A stretch of 55,007 bases of DNA, from positions 1 through 55,007 of the forward strand of contig CAZOKJ010000014.1 of the NCBI GenBank assembly GCA_964580465.1, given 5' to 3'. The stretch's first letter is position 1. Each line of letters begins with the position of its first letter. The DNA comes from Taishania sp964580465 (GTDB lineage: Bacteria > Bacteroidota > Bacteroidia > Flavobacteriales_D > Crocinitomicaceae). Positions 8,197 to 18,356 of the stretch are shown here, in pieces. The notes under the pieces were generated by a model. That model was given only the letters and a program-made list of their open reading frames with translations, made no database searches and was not told the DNA's origin. Both the position numbers and the translations under genes were made by a program.

Positions 8197-10691
8197 ATGT
8201 TGAAAAAAAGCGTCCTATTTTTAATGCTATTTTTTACTTCATTTTTTGTAAATAGCCAAGAAATGACAATAAAGGGAATTGTAGTTGATACCAACTGGGC
8301 AACTCCTGTTTACGGCGCAAAAGCCTATTTGATTCATTTAAGAGACTCTGTAATCATAGGCTATCAAAATACCAATAGAAGTGGTGAATTTCAATTCAAT
8401 GTTCCCATTTCAAATTATCGTCTTTTTATTTCACACCCACATTATAGCGACAAAGAGTATGCTTTCATAGGTTCAAAAGACAATCATTTTTTTGACTTAA
8501 AAGAAATTCAACTGCCCGACAAAAGTTATGAATTAGATGAGATAACCATTTTTGCTTACCAAGATCCAATCTATTATAAAGGAGACACATTAATATACGT
8601 AGCAGATTCCTTCGCCACAAAAGATAATGCAGTAGTTGAGGATTTACTCAAACAATTGCCTGGTATTGAAGTAGAACAAGACGGAAGCATAAAATCCAAT
8701 GGTAAACAAATAGATAAAGTCTATGTGGACGGTGATGAATTTTTTGGCTCAGATCCCACCATTGCAACAAAAAACTTAGCTGCCAAAAGCATTGATCGCG
8801 TACAGGTGTATGAAGCTGACCGTGAAGATGGTTCTGTTTCTGATGAAAAACTTCAAATCTTAGACCTTAGACTAAAGGAAAATGCTAAAAAGGGTTGGTT
8901 TGCAAAAGCAATAGCTGCAACAGATTTTTATCAATTTGGAGAGGGACAATTACTCTTTAATCGATTTAAAAACAAACAGAAAATATTTGCTTTTGGATTG
9001 GGTTCAAATACTTTAAATGCCGCTATCAGCAGGCAAGACGCCCAAATGGCAGGAGTTAGTGGTGGAGTTACATCTAATTCCAACAATAGTGGTCATCCAT
9101 TAACGTTCAAAGCTGGTGTGTTTTTTAGCGATCAAATCAACAAAAAAACAACGTTTGATGGAAATTATTCCTTCAATGATTCTCGTGTAAAAAAGGAAAA
9201 CAGTAACAACACGCAATACTTACTGCCTGACACTACTTATTTTTCAGAATTAGCTTCCACCCAAAAAACAGAACGACAAANNNNNNNNNNNNNNNNNNNN
9301 NNNNNNNNNNNNNNNNNNNNNNNNNNNNNNNNNNNNNNNNNNNNNNNNNNNNNNNNNNNNNNNNNNNNNNNNNNNNNNNNACAGAATTAACAGACAACGA
9401 AATACGTCAGTTAAAAGAGAATAAAAGGATGAATATCGCAAATACTTTTAGCGCTAGTTACACAGAGCCTATTGGCTTAAAATGGGGATTGAATTTTGAT
9501 TATGAATTGTATAATAACACAAATGATAAACGTCAATTTTCATACAATTTCGATGGAAACGAATACACCATTTTAGACTCATTGACTTCAAACGTTTATC
9601 GTACTGATAAATTGCAAAACAAATTAGGTATTTCTGCAAGTTTCAACCATTTAAAACAATCATTTACCATCGGAGTGAGAGGCCGAAACTTATTGGTCGA
9701 CAATGTCAATCAATTCACTGAAAATAAAATTCATCAAAACATTACAAGTGCTTTGCCTTTTATGAATTATCGCTTCAAAATTTCTCCTAATTCTAATTTT
9801 TCGACTCGTTTTACCACCAACTCTACTCTTCCTAGTGTTGATTACTTATCACCAGCCGTTGACAACACCAATCCAAATAGTATCTTAATTGGTAATGAAT
9901 CATTAAAACCTAATTACAACCTCAACGGAAATGTCAATTATTCTTTTTTCAAACCAATTTCAGGTATAAACTTTACGCTCGGGTTGAATGCACGCTATAC
10001 GTTTAACGATTTCGCTCGATCTATCGAATATGACAGTCTCGGTAGAAGTATTTCACATTATGAAAATATTCATACTTTCAATTCGTGGTCAGCAAACACA
10101 CAAATGACAATTCCATTGTTTAATAAAATACTAAGAATAAACCCTCGCTTGAATTATACTAATTCTCATCAAAACAACATTGTGAACATGGTCAATAATT
10201 TAACGAATACTCACAACATTACTCCTGAATTACGATTTATCATTCAAAGCGATTATGTTGACTTTACAACTAGTTTAAAAATGACAGAACAAATTGGTAA
10301 AAACAACTCCAATCAATTTTTAAACATCAGAAACACTATATGGAACTTCAACAATGATTTAATAATCAAATTACCTTGGAAAATTGATATTAATATTCTA
10401 GGAAACTATTACAATTATTCCAACTTGTCACAAAACTTCAACACAAAATTCTTCTTAATGAATGCTTCTATTTCAAAACGCATCGGAAAATACGATGAAT
10501 GGACAATAGCCGCAGAAGGATATGACTTATTCAATAAAAACACACAAGTTGACCGAATTATTAATTTGAATACTATTGTTGACTCTCGATCCAATATCAT
10601 TGCTCGTTATTTTTTGTTGAGAATAACGTATTCGTTTAATAGTACATTACAAGTAAAACCAAAAGTAAAAGATGAAAATTTTAAATTATAA
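8197..10691 (+). CDS. Outer-membrane beta-barrel protein of the TonB-receptor type, interrupted by an assembly gap
   Basis: The N-terminal half (8197-9280) has a signal peptide (MLKKSVLFLMLFFTSFFVNS), a carboxypeptidase-like beta-sandwich domain and a plug-like segment (LKQLPGIEVEQDGSIKSNGK) typical of OMP_b-brl_3 proteins. The C-terminal half (9381-10691) is barrel strands ending in a hydrophobic terminus. Between them are 100 N. The two halves are in different frames as written, but the sequence after the gap is open right up to the Ns. One intact gene with an unknown number of missing bases is therefore most likely. ATG 8197 is preferred over upstream TTG and ATG codons because a TATTTTTG box lies at 8176-8183. 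Its end overlaps the GLPGLI gene by 20 bases. Confidence 0.85.
9281..9380. other. Assembly gap (100 N)
   Basis: Exactly 100 undetermined bases, a conventional placeholder length. The real length is unknown, so residue numbers and reading frame of the barrel protein across this point are not reliable. Confidence 1.
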
Positions 10692-11415
10692 ATCACTGCT
10701 TAGTTTCTTTTTTCTTTGGATAAGCTTGTGTGGCTTTTCCCAAAGTAATTATGGAACAATTGAGTACGAAATTCGTGTCAATTTAAACAAGCGTTTTCCT
10801 GTTGTTAACTCCCCTCAAGGAGGGAGGGCTAAAGGAGTGCAAAACACTACCCCCTCATATCTCGTTGAAAAAGCAAAACTATATTTCAACGATAAAACTT
10901 CAGTATTTATTACGGAGACTGTTCCAGATGTAAATGATCAACGAAAAACATTTGAAACAAATACCAAAATGAACTTTGTCGACAAAACAATTGAAACACA
11001 AATTAGCATATTAGGTGAAACTTATCTCATTAAAGACTCTTTACCCAAAAGAACATGGAAGTTCACTAACCGTGTACGAAATATTGCAGGAATAGACTGT
11101 AAGCAAGCAATAACTAAAATCAATGATTCGACAACTATTTATGCATGGTTCAATCCTCATGTATTACCTTCTGTTGGCCCCGAAAGTTACTGGGATTTGC
11201 CTGGTGCCATCATGGGCTTAGCTTACGAAGATGGTTCTATCACCTATTTTGCAACTAATTTTTCTACAGAATTTATGGATGTCAACGAAAAGTATACTGA
11301 TTCAAAAGCTAAAAAATGGACTACAAGAAGTGCATTTATCAACGACTTTTCAAATAAATACAAAACAACCGATAGATGGTATCGATTAATTAAAGACTTA
11401 CTTCATTTTTTCTAA
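10672..11415 (+). CDS. GLPGLI-family secreted protein
   Basis: Protein of 247 residues with a signal peptide (LLSFFFLWISLCGFSQ). The family hallmark is present as WDLPGAIMGLAYEDGS at about residues 180-195, corresponding to the GLPGLI motif. Its start lies inside the end of the barrel gene, implying translational coupling. GLPGLI proteins are commonly encoded next to OMP_b-brl_3 outer-membrane proteins in Bacteroidota, which fits here. Their biochemical role is not established to my knowledge. They are thought to work with the barrel partner in the envelope. Confidence 0.85.
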   Translation: MKILNYKSLLSFFFLWISLCGFSQSNYGTIEYEIRVNLNKRFPVVNSPQGGRAKGVQNTTPSYLVEKAKLYFNDKTSVFITETVPDVNDQRKTFETNTKMNFVDKTIETQISILGETYLIKDSLPKRTWKFTNRVRNIAGIDCKQAITKINDSTTIYAWFNPHVLPSVGPESYWDLPGAIMGLAYEDGSITYFATNFSTEFMDVNEKYTDSKAKKWTTRSAFINDFSNKYKTTDRWYRLIKDLLHFF

Positions 11416-11427
11416 CTTATTTTCATC

Positions 11428-12495
11428 ATGATGCGCTTTGTTTTCCTCTCTTTATTTTCAGTTTTATTGCTGTCAGCATGTACCGAAAACTCTACACCAA
11501 TTGAAGAATCAAAACATGCAGAAATAACCATTCAACACGCTAAACATTTTCGCTTTGCTACATTAAGCAATGGCAAAGAAGTTGTTGAAATTCTTTCTCC
11601 TGACAATCAAAAAGTACTAAAACAGCTTACTCCATTGACTACCAATCAAAAAATCATTGCACTTTCTGCTTCAATGATTGGAATGTTGGAAAAGCTAGAT
11701 TTACAAGCACACATTGTTGGGGTTTCCGAAATGAAATATGTTTATAGTCCATTTTTACACAAAGCATTTAAAGAAAAAAAGATTGTGGAATCTGGATATG
11801 ACACTCAGCTTGCAGTAGAGGCGATGATTGCCAAACAACCTGCTCTGATTTTACACAGTGGATTTAGCAAAGACTTTCCTCATGAAAAACAATTTGAAAA
11901 CGCAGGTATTCAATGTTATCCTATTTTTGATTGGCGAGAAGAAACCGCTTTGGGTCGCGCAGAATGGATTATGGTTTATGGGTTTTTATATGGAAAATTA
12001 GAGGAAGCTAAAGCCATTTTTAAAGAAATAGAGCACCAGTACATTGCCTTACAAAACACGGCCAAAACTTTGAAACGATCTGATTTCACAATGAGTGGAA
12101 ACGTATATGGTGGCGAGTGGTACACTCCTGCAGGCGAAAGTTTTTTTGCACAACTTTTTCAAGATGCCAACATTCGCTACATCTATGCTGACACGAAAGG
12201 AACAGGAAGTTTGGGAAAATCACTGGAACAAGTTTTGGTAGATTGTAAAACAACTAAACTTTGGATTAATCCAGGAGTGAGTTCATTTCAAGAACTTCTA
12301 GCCATTAACTCTAAAGCTAATTTATTTGATGCATTTCAATTAAAACAGGTCTATTGCCACTCTCACAATGAAAATTTTTATTGGGAAAAATCAGCTATTG
12401 AACCTCATAAAGTACTCAACGATTTAATCAAAATTGCTCATCCCGATTTTCTGCCTGATGAAAAGGAGTTGTATTTTTATAGAAGATTGGAGTGA
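11428..12495 (+). CDS. Periplasmic substrate-binding lipoprotein of the BtuF/FecB type
   Basis: Lipoprotein of 355 residues (VLLLSAC lipobox, Cys about 18). It has the two-lobed helical-backbone binding-protein fold: IIALSASMIGMLEKLDLQAHIVGV opens the first lobe, and the segment around VEAMIAKQPALILHS is typical of metal-chelate/B12 binding proteins. It begins 13 bases after the GLPGLI gene and is probably in the same operon as the barrel protein. No permease or ATPase gene of an ABC importer is adjacent. The ligand could be cobalamin, haem or a siderophore. The nearby B12 riboswitch makes cobalamin attractive but does not prove it. Confidence 0.8.
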   Translation: MMRFVFLSLFSVLLLSACTENSTPIEESKHAEITIQHAKHFRFATLSNGKEVVEILSPDNQKVLKQLTPLTTNQKIIALSASMIGMLEKLDLQAHIVGVSEMKYVYSPFLHKAFKEKKIVESGYDTQLAVEAMIAKQPALILHSGFSKDFPHEKQFENAGIQCYPIFDWREETALGRAEWIMVYGFLYGKLEEAKAIFKEIEHQYIALQNTAKTLKRSDFTMSGNVYGGEWYTPAGESFFAQLFQDANIRYIYADTKGTGSLGKSLEQVLVDCKTTKLWINPGVSSFQELLAINSKANLFDAFQLKQVYCHSHNENFYWEKSAIEPHKVLNDLIKIAHPDFLPDEKELYFYRRLE

Positions 12496-12540
12496 TAAAT
12501 ATAATTAGTAAAACCAACCTTCATATTACTTTACATTTAT

Positions 12541-12711
12541 AAACCACAATAGGTACATAGTTATTGCACAGAAAGAAAAAGCATAAAAGATAAGTTTTTT
12601 TACGTAGGATGTGTTCTGAATTAAGCTCAAACACTTACACTATGTGTGAAATAATTTTCTATGTATGTTGTCTTCTCACCTGTTAATAAGCTCTATGTCA
12701 CTATGTGGTTT
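12541..12711. repeat. Imperfect inverted repeat in a gene-free stretch
   Basis: AAACCACAATAGGTACATAG at 12541-12560 is nearly the reverse complement of CTATGTCACTATGTGGTTT at 12693-12711. The stretch between the BtuF-like gene and hemJ (12496-12856) holds no credible gene. A TAAATTTG box at 12845-12852, a few bases before hemJ, is its probable promoter element. The repeat resembles short interspersed dyads of Bacteroidota chromosomes, though this cannot be verified here. Confidence 0.55.
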
Positions 12712-12856
12712 TATCTTATTCTTATCAAAATTGAATGATTAGCGAAAGATATATTGTTTGTTAAATCGGCATATAGCGATATCACCAATCAATGCCTTGG
12801 ATTTATTTTCTGTATTCTTTTACCGTTTAATGAATCAAAGTCACTAAATTTGTAAC

Positions 12857-13396
12857 ATGAGTTTTGAAACGGTAAAAGCATTGCATATTATTTTTATGGT
12901 GAGTTGGTTCGCGGGGTTATTTTACATCGTTCGCCTATTTATTTACCATACTGAAGCACAAGAAAAACCTGAGTTAGAACGTTCCATTCTTTCTACTCAA
13001 TTCATCGAAATGGAGAAAAAATTGTGGTGGATTATTACAACTCCTGCCATGATTTTAACAGCTGTTTTTGGTACAACAATGCTCGTTTATCCAGGTCATA
13101 CTTACCTCATCCATCAACCTTGGATGCATGTCAAACTTGGTTTTGTGGGCTTATTGCTTATCTACCATTTTACTTGCCAAAAGATATTATTTCAACTTAA
13201 AAAGGATCAATTTAAGTGGAGTTCTTCTGCTCTTCGCATTTGGAATGAGGTGGCTACTTTAGCATTGGTTGCTATTGTTTTCATTGTCATCACCAAAGGA
13301 GCAATGAATTGGTGGAAAGGAACAATTGGATTCTTTGGAACAGCTATTGGTTTAATGCTACTTATCAAGGTTTACAAGCGAATCAGAAAAGCATAA
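12857..13396 (+). CDS. hemJ: HemJ-type protoporphyrinogen oxidase (CopD/UPF0093 family)
   Basis: Inner-membrane protein of 179 residues that oxidises protoporphyrinogen IX to protoporphyrin IX, the penultimate step of protohaem synthesis. Four or five membrane helices are visible. The first contains KALHIIFMVSWFAGLFY, with the conserved His10 and aromatic residues of HemJ. A central WMHVKLGFVGLL segment carries another conserved His and Lys. It is 12 bases upstream of uvrA and may be co-transcribed with it. Membership of the broader CopD-like group is certain; the HemJ assignment rests on length and the first-helix motif. Confidence 0.88.
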   Translation: MSFETVKALHIIFMVSWFAGLFYIVRLFIYHTEAQEKPELERSILSTQFIEMEKKLWWIITTPAMILTAVFGTTMLVYPGHTYLIHQPWMHVKLGFVGLLLIYHFTCQKILFQLKKDQFKWSSSALRIWNEVATLALVAIVFIVITKGAMNWWKGTIGFFGTAIGLMLLIKVYKRIRKA

Positions 13397-13408
13397 TGGT
13401 TTAAGAAA

Positions 13409-16201
13409 ATGGAAGAAATAGAAATATACGGAGCGAGAGAGCACAACCTTAAAAACATTGATTTAAAAATTCCAAGAAATCAATTGGTTGTTTTTACAGG
13501 TTTGAGTGGTAGTGGTAAGTCTTCCTTGGCTTTTGATACTATTTTTGCGGAAGGACAACGCCGCTATTTAGAAACATTTTCTGCCTATGCACGTCAATTC
13601 TTAGGTGGATTGGAGCGTCCCGATGTGGATAAAATCGAAGGATTAAGTCCAGTTATTGCCATTGAACAAAAAACAGTTTCTCGTAGTCCGCGTTCTACCG
13701 TGGGTACTATCACTGAGCTATACGATTTTTTGCGTTTGTTATTCGCTCGAGTTGGCACGGCTTATTCTTATGTTTCTGGAGAGCAAATGGTCAAATATTC
13801 TGACGATCAAATTATTGACCTAATTTTAGAACAATACAACGGTAAAAAAGTGATCATTTTGGCTCCTATCGTAAAAGGTAGAAAAGGTCATTATCGTGAA
13901 TTGTTTGAACAAATCCTGAAAATGGGTTATACCAAAGTGCGTGTGGATGGCACTGTTATGGATATCACCAAAGGAATGAAGTTGGATCGCTACAAAATAC
14001 ACGACATCGAAATTGTCATCGATCGATTGGCTGTAGATAGCAAAGACAGAAAACGCATCTATGACGCTGTTATCTTAGCGATGAAACGTGGCGACAAACA
14101 AATGATGATAATGGATTATGACACGGAAAAAGTACGACACTTTTCGCGTACCTTGATGTGTCCAACTTCTGGAATTAGTTACCCAGATCCTGAACCTAAC
14201 TTGTTTTCGTTCAACTCACCTTATGGAGCTTGTCCGCATTGCAATGGCTTGGGCGTTGTGTCGGAAGCTTCCATTGAGAAAATGATTCCCGAACCTGAAA
14301 AATCCATTCGACAAGGTGGTTTGGTTCCGCTTGGAGAGTATAAAAACAATTGGATTTTCAATCAATTGGAAAATTATTTACAATCGGAAGGTTATACCAT
14401 TAAAACGCCATTAAAAGACATTTCGGAAGATGTGATGAACGTCATTCTTTACGGAAATTCCGACATGGATTTTTCTCAAAAAAACGCTACTCGATTTGAT
14501 GGTATTGTTAGCATAATCAGTCGTCACTCTGAAGAAAGTTCTGCCACTATCCAACGCTGGGCTCAAAGTTTTATGAACGAAGTTACTTGCCCAACTTGTG
14601 ATGGAACTCGTTTAAAAAAAGAAGCTTTGTACTTCCGAATTGGGAACAAAAACATAGGCGAATTAGCAGCCATGGATTTGTCTGAATTGTCTGCTTTCTT
14701 TGATGTTGTTGAAAATCATTTGACGAAAGACCAACAAATCATCGCCGTTGAAATCCTCAAAGAAATTCGCTCAAGATTAGGTTTTATTCTTGAAGTTGGT
14801 TTAGAATACTTAACCTTACACCGTTCAGCGAAAACACTTTCCGGAGGTGAAGCACAACGCATTCGATTGGCAACGCAAATTGGTTCAGAGTTAATGAATG
14901 TTTTATACGTTCTAGATGAACCTTCAATTGGCTTGCATCAACGTGACAACACGCGACTCATTCAGTCTTTAAAACGTTTGCGTGATACTGGAAATTCTGT
15001 CATTGTTGTTGAACACGACAAAGAAATGATTGAAGCAGCTGATTTTGTTGTGGACATAGGTCCTGGTGCAGGTAAACACGGAGGTGAAATCATCAATGCG
15101 ACAACCGTTGAAAAGATGATGGCAACAGATTCGTTGACCACACAATACCTCAAAGGAATTAAAACCATTGAAGTACCAAAAAAACGAAGAAAAGGAAACG
15201 GTCATTTTTTGGAACTAAAAGGTGCTAATGGACACAATTTAAAAAATGTCAATTTAAGCATTCCACTTGGAACATTCACCTGTGTATCAGGAGTGTCCGG
15301 AAGTGGAAAATCATCTTTGATAAACCAAACTCTCTACCCTATTTTATTGGCAGAAATCTACAATGGTGTAAAAAAACCGTTGCCATATAAGCAAATAAAA
15401 GGATTAGAGCATTTGGATAAAGTCATTGAAATAGACCAAACACCAATTGGGCGTACGCCTCGTTCCAATCCTGCAACTTACACAAAAGTATTTGATGAAA
15501 TTCGCAGTTTGTTTAGCTCCTTGCCTGAAGCACAAATTCGTGGCTATAAACCAGGACGTTTTTCTTTTAATGTTGCTGGTGGACGTTGTGAAACCTGCAA
15601 AGGAGGAGGAATGAAACTCATTGAAATGAATTTCTTACCCGATGTTTACGTGGAATGTGAAGAGTGTCACGGGAAACGCTACAACAGAGAAACATTGGAA
15701 GTACGCTACAAAGGTAAATCCATTGGAGACGTGTTAGATATGACCATTGAAGAAGCAGTTACGTTCTTCGAGGCTGTACCAAAAATTCACCGCATACTTT
15801 CAACGTTGCATTCAGTTGGATTGGGTTATATTTCCATTGGACAATCATCCACCACATTATCAGGAGGTGAAGCTCAACGCATTAAGTTAGCATCAGAACT
15901 ATCCAAAAGAGGTACCGGAAAAACAATTTACATCTTGGATGAACCTTCAACAGGTTTGCATTTTGAGGATATTCACAACCTATTGAATGTATTGCAACGC
16001 CTAGTAGATGAAGGCAATACTGTTCTAGTCATTGAACACAATTTAGACATCATCAAAGTGGCTGATTACATCATTGATGTTGGACCCGAAGGTGGAAAAG
16101 GCGGCGGTTACATCGTAGGAGAAGGCACACCCGAAGAGTTTGTAAAGAAATATGCTAAAAAATCACATACAGCAAGGTATTTGAAAGACGAATTAAAATA
16201 A
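13409..16201 (+). CDS. uvrA: Excinuclease ABC subunit UvrA
   Basis: DNA damage-recognition ATPase of nucleotide excision repair, 930 residues, close to the usual length. Two ABC ATPase modules are complete. Walker A GLSGSGKSS lies near residue 31 and GVSGSGKSS near 630, each with its own signature (LSGGEAQRI) and Walker B/His switch region. Zinc-binding cysteine pairs occur at CPHC, CPTC and the C-terminal CETC...CEEC. It forms a damage sensor with UvrB. Ordinary chromosomal copy; UvrB and UvrC are not in the window. Confidence 0.98.
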   Translation: MEEIEIYGAREHNLKNIDLKIPRNQLVVFTGLSGSGKSSLAFDTIFAEGQRRYLETFSAYARQFLGGLERPDVDKIEGLSPVIAIEQKTVSRSPRSTVGTITELYDFLRLLFARVGTAYSYVSGEQMVKYSDDQIIDLILEQYNGKKVIILAPIVKGRKGHYRELFEQILKMGYTKVRVDGTVMDITKGMKLDRYKIHDIEIVIDRLAVDSKDRKRIYDAVILAMKRGDKQMMIMDYDTEKVRHFSRTLMCPTSGISYPDPEPNLFSFNSPYGACPHCNGLGVVSEASIEKMIPEPEKSIRQGGLVPLGEYKNNWIFNQLENYLQSEGYTIKTPLKDISEDVMNVILYGNSDMDFSQKNATRFDGIVSIISRHSEESSATIQRWAQSFMNEVTCPTCDGTRLKKEALYFRIGNKNIGELAAMDLSELSAFFDVVENHLTKDQQIIAVEILKEIRSRLGFILEVGLEYLTLHRSAKTLSGGEAQRIRLATQIGSELMNVLYVLDEPSIGLHQRDNTRLIQSLKRLRDTGNSVIVVEHDKEMIEAADFVVDIGPGAGKHGGEIINATTVEKMMATDSLTTQYLKGIKTIEVPKKRRKGNGHFLELKGANGHNLKNVNLSIPLGTFTCVSGVSGSGKSSLINQTLYPILLAEIYNGVKKPLPYKQIKGLEHLDKVIEIDQTPIGRTPRSNPATYTKVFDEIRSLFSSLPEAQIRGYKPGRFSFNVAGGRCETCKGGGMKLIEMNFLPDVYVECEECHGKRYNRETLEVRYKGKSIGDVLDMTIEEAVTFFEAVPKIHRILSTLHSVGLGYISIGQSSTTLSGGEAQRIKLASELSKRGTGKTIYILDEPSTGLHFEDIHNLLNVLQRLVDEGNTVLVIEHNLDIIKVADYIIDVGPEGGKGGGYIVGEGTPEEFVKKYAKKSHTARYLKDELK

Positions 16202-16204
16202 GCT

Positions 16205-16890
16205 ATGAAACAGAAAACAGTTATTATAACAGGAGCAAGTGGCAACTTAGGAAGTGCTGTTGCAGGTTATTTTTTAAACGAAAATTTTCATGTCATTGGA
16301 TTAGATCATAAATTACCTAAACGCCCATCACAACAGGAATTGAGCTTCATGAAGTCAACTTAATTAGCGAAGAAGCTTCTAGTACTGTTATTCAACCGTT
16401 ATTAACAGCTAATGCTTCCATCGATGTAGCCGTTATGACAGCTGGAGGTTTTGCTATGAATGACATTGCAAGTACAAGCGTTAAAGAACTTGAATTTCAG
16501 TATCAGCTCAATTTCTTGACAGCCTATAATTTGGTTCGTCTTGTTTTAGCAAAAATGAAGGAACAAGGTCATGGGCGCATATTTTTCATTGGTTCAATGG
16601 TTGGTATTGACACCAATAAAGCAAAAGGAATGTCAGCTTATGGTTTGGGTAAATCCTTATTAGTTGGTTTAGCTAACATCATCAATGCAGAATGCGAAGG
16701 AACAGCAATTAAAGCACATGTTATCGTGCCGAACACTATCGACACACCTCAAAATAGAGCTGCGATGCCCAACGCTGATTTTAGCAAATGGGAAAAACCA
16801 AGTGAAATTGCTGTAATTATTGGTAAATACGCCCAAGGAGACAAACAAGAACAAACGATTGTGGTGGTTCAGGAAGAGTTGGTTAGATAA
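16205..16890 (+). pseudogene. Short-chain dehydrogenase/reductase with an internal frameshift
   Basis: An ATG at 16205 opens MKQKTVIITGASGNLGSAVA, the TGxxxGxG NAD(P)-binding motif of classical SDRs. This frame ends at a TAA near 16360. The rest continues in another frame (open from 16321): LHEVNLISEE, then NAG-like VMTAGGF, the catalytic Ser region (FIGSMVG) and YGLGK (YxxxK). All catalytic elements are present if the frames are joined by a change of one or two bases between 16321 and about 16350. It is therefore either a very recent pseudogene or a sequencing error. It lies 3 bases after uvrA. Its 3' end overlaps the convergent methyltransferase by 8 bases. Confidence 0.85.
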
Positions 16891-17761
16891 GATCGTCGTC
16901 CGATTCTTCTTTAGCAAAACTAACCCTCAAAAGATTACCATAATAAAGTTCTCTACCTGAGCTAGTTTTCATCCATAACTCATTGAGTTCTACTTGTTGT
17001 TCTGAGAAGTAGAGTTCAGCTAGTTCTTTCAATTGCTCTAAGCTTAATTGAGGAGAATAAGTATTGACAATTAAAAAACCGCCTGGTTCAATCAAAGAAG
17101 CAGCTGAAGAAAGCAATTCATCCATTTTTTCTTCAATTTTCCACTTCTCCCCTTTCACACCGATGCCCCAAGCTGGAGGGTCCATGATGATACCTTTATA
17201 TGTATTGCCTCTTTTTTCTTCGCGTTGCGCAAATTTTAAAGCATCTTCGTTCACCCATTTAATGTTGAGTAAACGAGATAACTCCATGTTTTCTTTTGCC
17301 CATGAAATCATTTGCTTTACAGAATCAACGTGAAAAGTTTCTGCGCCTTTGTTACGAGCCACCAAAGAAGCAGCCCCTGTGTATGCAAATAAATTCAAGA
17401 AACGATCTTCATCTTTTAAATGACTATCGATGTAATCCCAATTAATTCGCTGTTCGGGGAATAATCCAATATGTTTGAACTTTGTTAAAGCTAAATTGAA
17501 TTTTAATCGTTGATAAGAAATCTCCCAAGTTTGTGGTGCATTTGGTTGCAATGCTTTCCATTTTCCTGAAGTACCTTTTTGAATAAACTCCCAATGAGCC
17601 ATTTCATACCATTTCGCAAAAGGTATTTCACTTTTAAAATAAGCTTGCACTTCTGGGCGAATGGTAATAATCTTGCCCCAGCGTTCTAATTTTTTACCGC
17701 CACCAGCATCGATTAATTCGTAATCAGCCCAACCTTGGGTATATAACTTCTTTTTAGCCAT
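16883..17761 (-). CDS. Class I SAM-dependent methyltransferase of the RlmI/RlmK type
   Basis: Protein of 292 residues, probably methylating rRNA. It has an N-terminal region shared with RlmI-like enzymes (ITIRPEVQAYFKS). The Rossmann core has LNLFAYTGAASLVA as SAM motif I and the catalytic motif MDPPAWG. Motif DPP[AF]W fits base or exocyclic-amine methylation. It starts 2 bases before the stop side of the TPR gene at 17764-18345, so the two are co-transcribed in the order TPR gene, methyltransferase. The precise nucleotide modified is unknown. Confidence 0.85.
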   Translation of the reverse strand: MAKKKLYTQGWADYELIDAGGGKKLERWGKIITIRPEVQAYFKSEIPFAKWYEMAHWEFIQKGTSGKWKALQPNAPQTWEISYQRLKFNLALTKFKHIGLFPEQRINWDYIDSHLKDEDRFLNLFAYTGAASLVARNKGAETFHVDSVKQMISWAKENMELSRLLNIKWVNEDALKFAQREEKRGNTYKGIIMDPPAWGIGVKGEKWKIEEKMDELLSSAASLIEPGGFLIVNTYSPQLSLEQLKELAELYFSEQQVELNELWMKTSSGRELYYGNLLRVSFAKEESDDDLI

Positions 17762-17763
17762 TC

Positions 17764-18345
17764 TTAACGATTACGAGGCATTTTTTTGCGTCCACCTGCC
17801 ATTTGAGCCATGCGCATTTGATTCGCAGAAGGAACATTTTTCAATTGATTTTGCAACATAGAAATTTGGTCTTTCAACATTCCAGAATCGTCAATTTTCT
17901 TAGCTTCTGCAAGTAAATGCAGTGCCTCTTGTCTTCTACCTGTTTGAGCACATACACCTGCTAAGTGCATGCGAGCGATGGCATTATCGTGTTTTGTACG
18001 TAATCCCATTGAAAGCGCACGACGCAACATTTGTTCAGATTTAGCCAATCCCAACTCTTGAGAACCCAAAACCGCTTGCATATAGATAACAAAAGCATGT
18101 TGTTTTTTAGGCAACAAGTTAGGATGTGTAATTTTATTAAAGTGATATTTAGCTTTTTCTTGATTACCTAAACGCATGTAGTAAAACGCCATAATAATGC
18201 GTTCGTGACGGAAAAAGAATAAGCCAATAAAGGCAGTAACCAAAATCATTACAATTCCCCATCCCCAATATCCGTTAGCAAATAAACTAACAGTTGAAAT
18301 CAAAGAAACAAGCGCTAAAGCAATTTTAATAATAAATCCAATCAT
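17764..18345 (-). CDS. TPR-containing membrane protein
   Basis: Protein of 193 residues. Two hydrophobic segments at about residues 4-45 anchor it in the membrane. The region 60-165 is helical with tetratricopeptide-like pairs (GNQEKAKYHFNKI, GRRQEALHLLAEAKK). The C-terminus is basic (GGRKKMPRNR). It sits between the RidA-family gene and the methyltransferase with gaps of 11 and 2 bases, forming one minus-strand operon. Its function is unknown; TPR proteins usually scaffold complexes. Confidence 0.75.
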   Translation of the reverse strand: MIGFIIKIALALVSLISTVSLFANGYWGWGIVMILVTAFIGLFFFRHERIIMAFYYMRLGNQEKAKYHFNKITHPNLLPKKQHAFVIYMQAVLGSQELGLAKSEQMLRRALSMGLRTKHDNAIARMHLAGVCAQTGRRQEALHLLAEAKKIDDSGMLKDQISMLQNQLKNVPSANQMRMAQMAGGRKKMPRNR

Positions 18346-18356
18346 AATTTTATATC

